DNA of 64,000 nt. It comes from Cognaticolwellia mytili. GTDB taxonomy: Bacteria; Pseudomonadota; Gammaproteobacteria; Enterobacterales; Alteromonadaceae. The stretch is taken from the NCBI RefSeq assembly GCF_002104475.1, contig NZ_NBOF01000003.1, positions 786,192 through 850,191 of the forward strand, written 5' to 3'. Shown piece by piece: positions 1 to 8,818 of the stretch; position 1 is the first letter of the stretch, and the number at the start of each line of letters is the position of its first letter. The notes under the pieces were generated by a model. It saw nothing but the letters and a program-made list of their open reading frames with translations, was not told the DNA's origin and ran no database searches. A program made the position numbers and the translations under genes.

Positions 1-422
1 TCAGGGAATTTTAAGGGATCACGCAGAAAAAAAACCGGTGTATTGTTTCCAACTAAATCCCAATTCCCTTCTTCAGTGTAAAATTTTAAGGCGAAACCTC
101 TAATATCACGTTCGGCATCAGCAGCTCCTCGTTCGCCTGCAACGGTGGTAAAGCGTGCAAAAAAATCAGTTTTTTTACCGATCTCAGAAAAAATTTTTGC
201 TCTGGTGTATTGGCTAATATCATGAGTTACCGTAAAAGTACCGTAAGCTCCAGAGCCTTTTGCATGCATACGTCTTTCAGGGATAACTTCACGGTCGAAG
301 TGGGCTAATTTTTCTAAAAACCAGACATCTTGAAGTAATTGTGGGCCGTTTTTACCTGCGGTAATAATATTTTGATTATCTGAAACCGGGCAACCAGCAC
401 TGGTGGTTAATTTCTTTTTCAT
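1..422 (-). CDS. katA: Catalase, N-terminal part (gene runs off the left edge)
   Basis: Haem catalase that splits hydrogen peroxide in the cytoplasm; only the first 140 codons are in the window. The reading begins [17 protein letters not shown]. It contains the distal-haem His in [12 protein letters not shown] (about residue 53), the block [20 protein letters not shown], and the catalytic Asn in [11 protein letters not shown] (about 126-127). These are diagnostic of the small-subunit monofunctional catalases. AGAGGA precedes the ATG at a good distance. It runs away from fur, so haem-iron peroxide defence sits beside the iron regulator. The C-terminal part, which would separate the clades, cannot be seen, so the symbol is provisional. 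Confidence 0.93.
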   Translation of the reverse strand, partial: MKKKLTTSAGCPVSDNQNIITAGKNGPQLLQDVWFLEKLAHFDREVIPERRMHAKGSGAYGTFTVTHDISQYTRAKIFSEIGKKTDFFARFTTVAGERGAADAERDIRGFALKFYTEEGNWDLVGNNTPVFFLRDPLKFP

Positions 423-571
423 TTTCTTTTTCCTCTAGTTAATAATAACGGTTATTAGCGTTAGCATAGTAGAGTTAATTAAATCTGAAAAATTGATTGT
501 TCGTATGATTACAATAGTTTTTTTAGATTGGTGTGGTGAGGGGGATTAAATAAGGCAAGGGCAAGACTAAA
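423..571. other. Intergenic region between catalase start and fur terminator
   Basis: Holds the catalase promoter region. An imperfect palindrome, aataacggttatt, lies about 20 bases upstream of the catalase start and could be an operator. No OxyR or Fur consensus is convincing here. Confidence 0.3.
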
Positions 572-601
572 AAGCCCTAATCAACACAATAATTAGGGCT
601 T
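568..601 (-). terminator. Rho-independent terminator after fur
   Basis: Perfect 10-bp stem (AAGCCCTAAT with ATTAGGGCTT, 572-581 and 592-601). Read on the minus strand it is followed by a short T run. It lies 35 bases past the fur stop. Confidence 0.8.
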
Positions 602-635
602 AATACTTAACTACTTAGTTTATGGCGCTAAGTTA

Positions 636-1094
636 TTAAAATTGTGATTTACGATACTTCTCACACACTTCTTCGTCTTCACATTCGCCGTATAAGTATA
701 AGCTGTGGTTCGTTAGCTTAACTTTGTGTGATTTAGCGATATCTTCTTGACGCTGTTCAATAACATCATCTTCAAATTCGATTACTTTTCCACAGTTTAG
801 GCAAACTAAGTGATCATGATGCTTTTTATGGCTTAATTCAAATACCGACTTTCCACCTTCAAAATGGTGGCGAGTTACAATACCAGCATCATCAAATTGG
901 TTTAAAACACGATAAACTGTTGCTAAGCCAATTTCTTCTTGTTGCTCAAGTAAAATTTTATATACATCTTCAGCACTGATGTGTTGGTTGTTTGGATTTT
1001 GTAAAATAGCCAAAATTTTAATGCGCGGTAGAGTAATTTTTAATCCGGCTCTTTTTAATTCTTCATTTTGTTCAGGCATTAACTTATGTCTCAT
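636..1094 (-). CDS. fur: Ferric uptake regulator Fur
   Basis: Fe(II)-dependent dimeric repressor of iron acquisition genes. An N-terminal winged helix (ELKRAGLKITLPRIKILAIL) is followed by the metal-binding dimerisation domain with HHDHLVCLNCGKVIEF and a second Cys pair, CEDEEVC, near the C-terminus. The length fits (148-152 residues in relatives). Two starts are possible: ATG at 1094, or ATG at 1079 giving MPEQNEELKRAG, which matches how E. coli Fur begins; neither has a strong ribosome site, and the longer form is given. TATAAT at 1119-1124 (minus strand) is a possible -10. Likely targets in this window are the two TonB/PepSY modules with Fur-box-like sites. Confidence 0.97.
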   Translation of the reverse strand: MRHKLMPEQNEELKRAGLKITLPRIKILAILQNPNNQHISAEDVYKILLEQQEEIGLATVYRVLNQFDDAGIVTRHHFEGGKSVFELSHKKHHDHLVCLNCGKVIEFEDDVIEQRQEDIAKSHKVKLTNHSLYLYGECEDEEVCEKYRKSQF

Positions 1095-1290
1095 GCATCA
1101 GGCTTTCATTTATAGAAAATTATAGGGGGTTATGCGCTTGGTTGAAAGCGTTAGTTGCAACTGATTGTTAATTTCACTGGTTTTATTGGTTTAAATGCTC
1201 ATAACATACTAACTGGTCTGATGAGTTGGCGGTATAGACCTTGTGAATATTGTGTGTACTCGATGTTTATTATCATATTTAAGGATAATT

Positions 1291-1746
1291 ATGCTGAAAA
1301 AAGCTTGGCTGTTGAAATTCTTACTGAATATTTGGCCGCCATTTTTTTTCAGTGGTATTAAAGTCGTGAAACTCTCGACAGATTTTCGTTCGGCGCAAGT
1401 TCGCCTTAAGTCGAATGCATTCAATATGAATGCTGTTGGTGTACATTTTGGCGGCTCATTGTTTGCCATGACAGACCCATTTTACATGTTAATGGTTATG
1501 GGCTGCTTAGGAAAAGACTACGTTGTTTGGGATAAATTTGCTGATATAGGCTTTATCAAGCCAGGAAAAGGACAAGTAACCGCTGACTTTACAATCAGCG
1601 ATGCCTTAATTAAAGCAATATTGGCGCATACTGCTGATGGCGAAAAGCATTTGTCTGAATTACCTGTTTATGTCAAAGATGAACATGGCGAGGTGGCGGA
1701 AAAGTTGAATAGGAAACTGTATATTCGCAAGAAAAAATCAACCTAA
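1291..1746 (+). CDS. DUF4442 hotdog-fold protein (putative thioesterase)
   Basis: A 151-residue protein resembling the DUF4442 family, predicted hotdog-fold acyl-thioesterase-like proteins without a settled substrate. The pattern FNMNAVGVHFGGSLFAMTDPFYMLM, with a central hotdog helix and a GKDYVVWDKFADIGFIKPGKG strand region, is typical. I chose the ATG at 1291 (MLKKAWLLKF) because AAGGA stands about 10 bases upstream; an in-frame ATG at 1243 would add 16 unconserved residues. It stands alone between fur and the chemoreceptor. Function is inferred from fold only. Confidence 0.8.
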   Translation: MLKKAWLLKFLLNIWPPFFFSGIKVVKLSTDFRSAQVRLKSNAFNMNAVGVHFGGSLFAMTDPFYMLMVMGCLGKDYVVWDKFADIGFIKPGKGQVTADFTISDALIKAILAHTADGEKHLSELPVYVKDEHGEVAEKLNRKLYIRKKKST

Positions 1747-1840
1747 TCATTGAGGTAAAACAAACAATGCTATTGTTTTATTTATTAATCATGCAATTTT
1801 TCATATACTCAGGCTTTATTTTAATCAGGACGATTTAAAT

Positions 1841-3448
1841 ATGTTCCCATCATTATCTTTAGCAAAAAAAATTAATATTATTTTAGTGCTTTTTGCCATT
1901 ATATTTCTGAGTACAACTGTTATATTCTTTTGGTTTGATGAAAAATCTCTTAGCGAAAAATTTGTCAAAAATAACCTTGAAAACCTTGCGTTAAATTACT
2001 TTGACTCTATTAATACCATGATGATAACAGGCACTGCGGCTAACCGGAAAATAGCTCAGCAAAAAGCTCTTAGTCAAGAAGAAATAGTTGAAGCTCGTAT
2101 TATTAGAGCACCAGCGCTGATTAAAACTTTTGGTAAAGGTTTTGATGATCAAACCGCCTTAGATGAATTTGAGCGAAGTGGGTTGTTAGGTAATAAAGAG
2201 TTCAAACATATCGAACAAGACGGCAAGAATATGATGACCTTTATTATGCCTATTCATGCAAAGAGCGACTATCGCGGCACAAATTGTTTAACTTGTCATC
2301 AAGTTGCTGAAAATGAAATTCTCGGCGCAGTCAAAATTACTTATGATTTAACTACTGTTGATGAAGAAATTAATGAATCAATATTTAAAGCAGGTTTATT
2401 GCAATTAGTTATCACAATTATATGTTTTGGCTTACTAAGCTTTATGTTTAGCAAATTAGTTATTTCACGCTTACGCCGTTTAAAACGCACCATTAATGAC
2501 GTTGAGGCTAATTTAGATTTAAATAAAACTATTAAAGTGAATTATGATGACGAACTCGGTGCGGTGAGTGTTGCGCTAAATAGCATGATGGAGAAATTTA
2601 AAGATAGCTTCCTTTCCTTTTCAAGTGCTACAGAACAGCTGATAGGATCGGCAAAAAATGTTGATGAAATATCGACACTAACACGTGAAGCCGTACTTAA
2701 TCAGAAAAATGGTACTGACTCTGTTGCCGCCGCCATTAATGAACTTGATGCTTCAGCAGATGAAGTACAAAGTAATACTGAGTTGGCAGCAGAAAAGTCA
2801 GTACATGCAAGTGAGAGCGCATCTCAAGGTTTAACATTAGTTGATAGTGCAAAAACAGGTATTAACCAATTGCGTGATCAAGTGGTTGAGAATACTTCAA
2901 TGATCACTGAACTAAGCAATAAAACTAATGAGGTTGGTAGTGTACTCGACGTTATAACAGGTATTGCAGAACAAACTAATTTACTCGCGCTTAATGCGGC
3001 GATTGAAGCCGCGCGAGCCGGAGAGCAAGGTAGAGGCTTTGCTGTTGTTGCTGATGAAGTAAGGAGTTTAGCAACTAGAACGCGTGAATCCATTGACCAA
3101 ATTCAAACTACCATTGGTAGTTTGCAAGTTGATGCTAAACAAGCGGTAACATCAATGAATGAAGTTAGTGAGCAGGCCAGTGAGAAAGCACAAGACGTTA
3201 CAGATGTGGCAAGTTTATTAGAGGGAATTGCTAGCCAAATTCAAGAATTAGATGAGTTGAACTGCCAAATTTCTAATGCAGCTAAACAACAAAACATTGC
3301 AGCTGACGAAATCAATAAAAACGTTGTCGATATTAGTAACGTTGCTGAGCAATCAAGTGAAGACGCGATTAAAGGTAAGCAAATTAGTGAGCAATTATTA
3401 GAACTCGCTTACGAACTGAACGCTCAATTATCTAAGTTTAAACTCTAA
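1841..3448 (+). CDS. Methyl-accepting chemotaxis protein with a periplasmic c-type haem sensor domain
   Basis: Membrane chemoreceptor of 535 residues. Transmembrane helix 1 is at about 11-31, a periplasmic domain of about 150 residues follows, helix 2 is at about 186-206, then HAMP (about 207-260) and a cytoplasmic signalling domain with the hairpin [20 protein letters not shown]. The periplasmic domain carries CLTCH (C149, C152, H153), a CxxCH site for covalent haem, placed as in DUF3365/Tll0287-like haem PAS domains. A redox, oxygen or NO sensor feeding CheA is the natural inference. A stem-loop terminator follows. No other che gene is adjacent. Confidence 0.9.
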   Translation: MFPSLSLAKKINIILVLFAIIFLSTTVIFFWFDEKSLSEKFVKNNLENLALNYFDSINTMMITGTAANRKIAQQKALSQEEIVEARIIRAPALIKTFGKGFDDQTALDEFERSGLLGNKEFKHIEQDGKNMMTFIMPIHAKSDYRGTNCLTCHQVAENEILGAVKITYDLTTVDEEINESIFKAGLLQLVITIICFGLLSFMFSKLVISRLRRLKRTINDVEANLDLNKTIKVNYDDELGAVSVALNSMMEKFKDSFLSFSSATEQLIGSAKNVDEISTLTREAVLNQKNGTDSVAAAINELDASADEVQSNTELAAEKSVHASESASQGLTLVDSAKTGINQLRDQVVENTSMITELSNKTNEVGSVLDVITGIAEQTNLLALNAAIEAARAGEQGRGFAVVADEVRSLATRTRESIDQIQTTIGSLQVDAKQAVTSMNEVSEQASEKAQDVTDVASLLEGIASQIQELDELNCQISNAAKQQNIAADEINKNVVDISNVAEQSSEDAIKGKQISEQLLELAYELNAQLSKFKL

Positions 3449-3457
3449 AAAACCAGT

Positions 3458-3495
3458 TCAAATACTCTATTAAGAAAATAGAGTATTTGACTTTT
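3458..3495 (+). terminator. Terminator after the haem chemoreceptor
   Basis: Perfect 14-bp stem (3458-3471 with 3477-3490, TCAAATACTCTATT arm, 5-base loop) followed by CTTTTC, beginning 9 bases past the stop. Confidence 0.85.
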
Positions 3496-3605
3496 CGTCG
3501 CTCAAACTTCATCTGACAGGCAGTAATAAGCTCAAAGCTGCCGGTGTAATTTCACATATTAACGTTAACTTAATGATCATAGGGGCAATGAGAAACTCGT
3601 TAAAC

Positions 3606-4745
3606 CTAATTATTTTTAGATGAATAATCTTCTAAAAATCTACGGTGTCTTTTCTTATGCCAAGTCAGCATTTTATCCGAAAATTTAACAGCATCTTTTT
3701 GGTGTTTTATAGCTTTTTTAAAATCACCTATTTTGTCATATGCTTTAGCTAGATTATGGTGACTATAGGCATCTTCAGGGTAGCGTTTCACCATTTCTTT
3801 AAAGACCATAAGCCCATCTGCTTGAGAAGCGTTTAATAAAAAAAATCCTAATGCGTTAATTGAATTTTTTGGCGAGACTGCGAATCCATATTTTTCCTCT
3901 GATAAATATTCATAATGTTGAACAATAGCTTCAATTCCTTTTTGAGAAATTTCAGATTCAGGTGCTAACCCTTGATGAATATCATCAAATATTTTTTCTA
4001 TTCCCATGATTACAGAAACTAAAGGAAGAGACATAAAGTAATTGCTATCAAAATGTTTGTAATGCCAGTCTAATTTTTTAGGAGCATATTTTTGAAATAT
4101 TGAATGAAGCTGACTGTACAACTCATTTTGGTGCTCCTCCTTAAAACTCGTACCATGACTAAATAGTAGGAAGCGAGGTTTATTGTTAAGCTTTGATAAT
4201 TTTTTTGATGCTGTCGAAATAATACCAGCATGATTATCTTTTAACTCAGGGCTAATCGCAATGTAAGCATTAAACATATCAGGTTTGTTGATCAAGGTAG
4301 ATAACACAATGGTTCCGTTGCCCCTGAATCCACTCATTATTTTAAAGCCATTGGTTCTATATTTTTTATCTACTTCTGGCAGTAGCTTTTTATCAAAAAA
4401 ATCTAATAATGGTGTGGTTTTACCTGTCGCATCAAATAACATTCCCACTCTATTACCAACAGCGGGAGTTACTATAATTGTTTGAAGCCAAGGCCACTCT
4501 CCATTATGACTCATCCAATCATGCATACCTCTGAGGTAAGTATCTGATTTTGGATGAAAGTCGAACATCATGACATAGGATTTATTTGTGTTTTTAGAAT
4601 AACCTGATGGAAGGGTAATATTGAATACTAATGGTTCAGAAAACCCAGGGTAAGCAATTTCTATCTGCTCTTGCTTACTGGTAGCGTTAGAAATAAAGCT
4701 TGTTAATAAAAATATAAGTAAAGTTAACTTGCTAAATAGATTCAT
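3606..4745 (-). CDS. Secreted esterase-D-like alpha/beta-hydrolase with TPR tail, catalytic residues missing
   Basis: A 379-residue exported protein with a signal peptide (about 1-22, ending near SNATS), an esterase domain of the putative-esterase (IroE/Fes-like) family at about 25-260, and TPR-like repeats at about 300-365 (EDAYSHHNLAKAYDKIGDFKKAIKHQKDA). The nucleophile elbow, normally GHSxGG, reads GFRGNG, so Arg141 stands where Ser is expected (codon AGG). The expected catalytic His before the SxPLP-like motif is Phe237 (NYFMSLPL). This points to a non-catalytic or altered member, perhaps a binding protein. It has its own promoter region and faces the chemoreceptor. The fold call is firm, the role unknown. 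Confidence 0.75.
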   Translation of the reverse strand: MNLFSKLTLLIFLLTSFISNATSKQEQIEIAYPGFSEPLVFNITLPSGYSKNTNKSYVMMFDFHPKSDTYLRGMHDWMSHNGEWPWLQTIIVTPAVGNRVGMLFDATGKTTPLLDFFDKKLLPEVDKKYRTNGFKIMSGFRGNGTIVLSTLINKPDMFNAYIAISPELKDNHAGIISTASKKLSKLNNKPRFLLFSHGTSFKEEHQNELYSQLHSIFQKYAPKKLDWHYKHFDSNYFMSLPLVSVIMGIEKIFDDIHQGLAPESEISQKGIEAIVQHYEYLSEEKYGFAVSPKNSINALGFFLLNASQADGLMVFKEMVKRYPEDAYSHHNLAKAYDKIGDFKKAIKHQKDAVKFSDKMLTWHKKRHRRFLEDYSSKNN

Positions 4746-5200
4746 TTTTTTCCTTAATTTAAAGTCAGTCTGTAGTAGAGTTATTATTAATCAGTTCATT
4801 AACTCAATGTACCCTTTATTTTGCTAAATAAAATGAATAAAGCTGAAGTTTAGCTAATTTATCACTGAATACTTTATCTTTCATGAAGTTAAGAGATAAT
4901 ATTGCTTTTAATATGAGCGTGGTTATACAAAAGTTTAATGTCCGCAATTGACTAATAGCCGAAATTATCAGTTAACTCACTCAAAGCTTCCACTTCGCGC
5001 ACAAGGTTAGCATTAGCAGTTTTATGATGAAAAACCGCTTTAGTGGCTTTTGATACCATCACATTAGGTTAAATGAGCTAAATCACTTAAAGGGCCTTAT
5101 TAATTGCATAGCCTTTTTTAATGCGAGCTATTTTATTTAGACTTCTTAGCATTATTGCTTTAGATTGAGCCGCGTTGACATCAACTACAAGGAACGTATT
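4746..5200. other. Long intergenic region
   Basis: AT-rich. A 35-codon minus-strand ORF (4952-5059, beginning MVSKATKAVF) has no recognisable product or ribosome site. Otherwise it holds divergent promoter sequence for the flanking genes; no terminator or repeat was seen. Confidence 0.3.
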
Positions 5201-6322
5201 GTGAAATTATTCATCCCCCTCTTAAGCATGTTATTTATTGGTACAGGTGTTTTACCCTGTTATGCCAACAGTGATCCAACACCTACCGTAAATACGCCTA
5301 TCGTAAATGCCTCGGTCAAGTTACAAGCGCTGGAACAATGGATAGACGAGCAGGGTAAAAGTGGCCAGCTAAGCGGTACTTTTTTATTTGCGAAAAAAGG
5401 CAACGTTCTCTTAAAAAAGGCGGTTGGTAAAGTTCATCCTGACCAAGACAAGGCCATTGTTTTAGATTCTTCATTTAACATAGGTTCAGTATCTAAACAA
5501 TTTACCGGCATGGCAGTGATGTTACTCAGTTATCAGGGGAAATTGGATTACGATGCCAGTGTCCAGCAATACTTACCTGAATTTCCCTATGCCAACATCA
5601 CGGTTCGACATCTACTTAATCATACTTCTGGGCTTGCGGACTATATGGATTTAGCCGAAGAGCATTGGAATAATACAATTTTTACTAATCAGGATATGCT
5701 CAACTTATTCGTTAAGTATCAGCCCTCATTGGAATTTGTACCCGGTAGCAAATTTGCCTATAGCAATTCTGGCTATGTCACGCTTTCTGCGGTTATAGAG
5801 CGAGTGTCAAAAATGTCATTTGCTCATTACTTAGATAAACACATATTCCAACCTTTGAATATGAAACATACCAAGGTGGTGAATTTATTATCAGAGCCAA
5901 ACTTATTGCCTTCTAGAGTGTATGGTCAAAATAGTGATGGCCTAGATGATTTAGTCTATTTAGATGGAGTTTCGGGCGACGGAGCTGTTTACTCGTCAAT
6001 CGATGATCTTTTAAAGTGGCATTACGGCTTACTAAATAATAAGTTACTACCTAAAGAGCTACAGCAAGCCAGTATTACTCCGACAACATTGAACGATGGT
6101 TCATTATTCCATTATGGATTTGGTTGGTTTATCGATAGAAAATCACCGTTTATTGTTGCACATTCCGGTGGCTGGGTAGGATTTATTTCTTATATCGCCC
6201 GCAATACTAAAAGTGATGAAATCATCGTTTTTCTCACTAATAAAGTCGGTGGTGTCGAATTTGAAGATCTGCAAAAAAGAATTTTCTCTGCAATAGATGC
6301 TAATTTTGGCGAGTTTGAATAA
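5201..6322 (+). CDS. Secreted beta-lactamase-family serine hydrolase (class C / esterase type)
   Basis: Periplasmic serine hydrolase of the AmpC-like superfamily (PF00144), which includes esterases and peptidases; true beta-lactamase activity is not implied. Motifs are SVSK (nucleophile and Lys, about 96-99), YSN (about 187-189) and HSG in place of KTG near the C-terminus. The likely start is the GTG at 5201, 6-7 bases after AAGGAA, giving a clean signal peptide MKLFIPLLSMLFIGTGVLPCYA. An upstream in-frame TTG at 5165 would put charged residues before it. The GNAT gene follows 38 bases later. Confidence 0.88.
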   Translation: MKLFIPLLSMLFIGTGVLPCYANSDPTPTVNTPIVNASVKLQALEQWIDEQGKSGQLSGTFLFAKKGNVLLKKAVGKVHPDQDKAIVLDSSFNIGSVSKQFTGMAVMLLSYQGKLDYDASVQQYLPEFPYANITVRHLLNHTSGLADYMDLAEEHWNNTIFTNQDMLNLFVKYQPSLEFVPGSKFAYSNSGYVTLSAVIERVSKMSFAHYLDKHIFQPLNMKHTKVVNLLSEPNLLPSRVYGQNSDGLDDLVYLDGVSGDGAVYSSIDDLLKWHYGLLNNKLLPKELQQASITPTTLNDGSLFHYGFGWFIDRKSPFIVAHSGGWVGFISYIARNTKSDEIIVFLTNKVGGVEFEDLQKRIFSAIDANFGEFE

Positions 6323-6360
6323 TTATTTGCCTAATGACTAGCATTTAACAAGGTTACAAT

Positions 6361-6783
6361 ATGACATTATCAAAGTTCACTATTAAACACGATAGCCCAA
6401 CTGCAGCAGCCTTTATTGATTTAAGGATGGCGATTGGTTGGGGCGGGTCGGATGTTGCTATGGTTGAGGCGAGCTTAGCTAACTCACTTTTTCATGTCAC
6501 TATTTATCAGGAAAATAAACTCATTGCTATGGGCAGGGTGGTTGGCGACGGCGCAATGTATTTTTATGTACAAGATGTTGTCGTTGGTCCTCATTATCAA
6601 GGGCAAGGTATTGGTAATAGCTTAATGAATGAAATAGAAGGCTATTTAAGCCAAACAGCAAAGTCGGGAGCTACTATTGGACTATTAGCGGCTAAAGGTA
6701 AAGAAGGCTTTTACCAACATTTTGGCTACCAGCAAAGGCCTAGTGATACGCTCGGAAATGGTATGTGTAAATTTATCACCTGA
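6361..6783 (+). CDS. GNAT-family N-acetyltransferase
   Basis: Small cytoplasmic acetyl-CoA-dependent acetyltransferase of 140 residues. The acetyl-CoA loop is seen as VVVGPHYQGQGIGNSLM (motif A, about 75-91), followed by the motif-B stretch GLLAAKGKEGFYQHFGYQ. The N-terminus is short, as in YjgM/ElaA-size GNATs. It lies between the serine hydrolase and an AraC regulator on the same strand. The substrate cannot be told. Confidence 0.9.
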   Translation: MTLSKFTIKHDSPTAAAFIDLRMAIGWGGSDVAMVEASLANSLFHVTIYQENKLIAMGRVVGDGAMYFYVQDVVVGPHYQGQGIGNSLMNEIEGYLSQTAKSGATIGLLAAKGKEGFYQHFGYQQRPSDTLGNGMCKFIT

Positions 6784-6845
6784 ATAGTTTTTTAGAATTA
6801 AACCGTAATTTTGTTTTTTTCAAAGAGTTAATTTAAAGGGGTTAC

Positions 6846-7553
6846 ATGAAAAATACATTATCTATTCGTTCTTATAGCCGAAATAAAAAAGGTCATAGTC
6901 ACCCCTTTCATCAGATAGTCTTGCCATTGCGGGGAGCAATAACTATTGATGTCGACGGTTTTGCAGGCAAAGTGACTCCCGGCGAATGTGTGGTGATTAA
7001 AAAAGGCAACGAACATCACTTTACTTCAGATACTGAAGCAAGGTTCGTGGTTGCCGATATGGCTGAGTTGCCAGAAAATATCTTGTTATCAGAAGTCATC
7101 GTGTTCTCTATTAATCAATCTCTTTTTCGTTTTCTTAGCTTTATGGAAGCGCAATTAGAACAGCAAGTAAATGCTGAATTAGAGCGGATTTCTTACCTGA
7201 TGTTTTTTGAATTGCTCAGTAAACAAATACTATTAAAACAGCTAAATCATAGAATTCGAGAAGCTGTTGAATTCATAGAGATACACATTACTGAAGCGCT
7301 GCCCATAGACAGGTTGGCAGGTGTTTCATGTTTGAGTTCAACTCAGTTTAAGAAGTTATTTAAGGCTCAGGTTGGACTAACCGCTGCACAATACGTAACT
7401 AAACTGCGCATGGAAAAAGCACAAGCGCTTCTGATTCATACCGATTACCCACTGCAAATTGTTGCTGAGCGTGTTGGTTATGCCGATTTCACGGCGTTCA
7501 GTAGACGATTTTCCCAATATTTTGGTCTTTCGCCGTCAAGAATGTCAGAATAA
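6846..7553 (+). CDS. AraC-family transcriptional regulator with cupin sensor domain
   Basis: 235 residues. An N-terminal cupin (about 10-75: HSHPFHQIVLPLRGAITIDVDG, PGECVVIKKGNEHHF) would bind a small ligand. The C-terminal double helix-turn-helix (about 140-232) ends in the typical RVGYADFTAFSRRFSQYFGLSPS. AAAGGGG precedes the ATG at 6846. The exporter gene follows about 100 bases downstream on the same strand, so it may be the target or part of one unit. The ligand is unknown. Confidence 0.92.
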   Translation: MKNTLSIRSYSRNKKGHSHPFHQIVLPLRGAITIDVDGFAGKVTPGECVVIKKGNEHHFTSDTEARFVVADMAELPENILLSEVIVFSINQSLFRFLSFMEAQLEQQVNAELERISYLMFFELLSKQILLKQLNHRIREAVEFIEIHITEALPIDRLAGVSCLSSTQFKKLFKAQVGLTAAQYVTKLRMEKAQALLIHTDYPLQIVAERVGYADFTAFSRRFSQYFGLSPSRMSE

Positions 7554-7651
7554 TTGCGTCTGTATTGTAATGATAAGCGTCTTATCAGCAAAATAATTTC
7601 ATTCCATCTGTATATGCTAATAGTCACTGTAAAATAGAAGGTGAAGCAATT

Positions 7652-8566
7652 ATGTTGTGGCGAAATGACGTGTTGGGTGGCGTAATAAGTGTTGTTCTAG
7701 CAAGTGTTCTGTGTGGAACAACAGGTACCGCAGCGACCCTTACTCCAGATGTTAGTCCTATGGCGACGGGGGCTTTTGCAATGGGAATAGGCGGCCTGTT
7801 ATTACTTCTTAATGCTCGTCAGGCATTAGTGAACGATTTAAGGAAGTTAACTTCTCAAGCTAAACTTCTCTTTATAGGAGGAGTCTCGGTAGCGATTTAT
7901 CCCTTAGCATTTTATACCTCAATGAAATGGACAGGTGTTGCCATAGGTACCGTTATATCAATTGCTAGTGCTCCTTTCTTCACTGTGATATTAGAGCGTC
8001 TAATTAGCAAAAAGAAGATCTCCTTACAATGGATGGTAAGTTTTGCTTTTGGAGCTTTGGGGATTATTTTTCTAACTTTGGGTAAACAAAAGGTTTCGGA
8101 TCTCGAAGTAGATGCTGTTACTCAATATTTGGGTGTTGTACTCGGGATAATTGCTGGGCTGGCATATGCTACATATTCATGGGCTGCAAAGCGAATGATA
8201 GAAGATGGCATAAGTGCTAAATCATCGGTAGCTAGTATGTTTGGAATCGCTGCGATGCTTTTACTACCTTCTTTGTTTTTTACTGGTGATAACTTATTCG
8301 CCTCAACAACTAATTCAGCCGTTGCGCTTTATATGGCTGTAGTGCCTATGTTTTTTGGCTACTTTCTGTTTGGTTTAGGTCTGCAACACATAGATGCGAG
8401 CAGAGCAACATTAATCACATTGCTTGAGCCAGTAGTTGCCACCTTATTAGCTATTGTTATCGTTGGTGAAATGTTTGATTTTAATGGTTGGCTTGGAATA
8501 TTTTTTATTAGTGTTTGTTTGATGTTTCAAATGATAAAGTTACCAAAAAAATCACTAGGTGCATGA
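7652..8566 (+). CDS. EamA/DMT-family membrane transporter
   Basis: 304-residue inner-membrane protein with about ten hydrophobic helices and two EamA repeats (roughly 10-140 and 155-295), as in RhaT/YdcZ-like drug/metabolite exporters. Typical pieces are GVAIGTVISIASAPFFTVILERL, ending the first repeat, and ATLITLLEPVVATLLAIVIVGE in the second. It probably exports a metabolite. The AraC-type regulator upstream suggests induction by a small molecule. Substrate unknown. Confidence 0.9.
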   Translation: MLWRNDVLGGVISVVLASVLCGTTGTAATLTPDVSPMATGAFAMGIGGLLLLLNARQALVNDLRKLTSQAKLLFIGGVSVAIYPLAFYTSMKWTGVAIGTVISIASAPFFTVILERLISKKKISLQWMVSFAFGALGIIFLTLGKQKVSDLEVDAVTQYLGVVLGIIAGLAYATYSWAAKRMIEDGISAKSSVASMFGIAAMLLLPSLFFTGDNLFASTTNSAVALYMAVVPMFFGYFLFGLGLQHIDASRATLITLLEPVVATLLAIVIVGEMFDFNGWLGIFFISVCLMFQMIKLPKKSLGA

Positions 8567-8660
8567 TAGACAATTTGAAGATCATCTTAATTTACTTATT
8601 AACGTCGGTTAACAGGCACCTTATAGTGAGTGGCGCAATGTTGGAATATATTAATACTCC

Positions 8661-8688
8661 AAAAAAGCCAGCAGAAGCTGGCTTTTAC
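8661..8688. terminator. Bidirectional terminator between exporter and TonB receptor
   Basis: Stem AAGCCAGC/GCTGGCTT (8665-8672 and 8677-8684) with A6 on the left and T4 on the right. It can serve both the plus-strand exporter and the minus-strand receptor gene. Confidence 0.75.
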
Positions 8689-8818
8689 AATAGTCTAATC
8701 ATTATCTAGCTGACATTTACAGAGTGTTTTACCTCATTGTTGATCCTCAACAAAGCTAGAAACTCAACATAACGTCATAAGGTAAGAATAAGTTATTCTT
8801 TCATTATAATAATTTTTA

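Noticed and set aside
4952..5059. 35-codon minus-strand ORF in the gap before the serine hydrolase
   Set aside because: No ribosome site, no recognised motif; not better than chance in AT-rich DNA.
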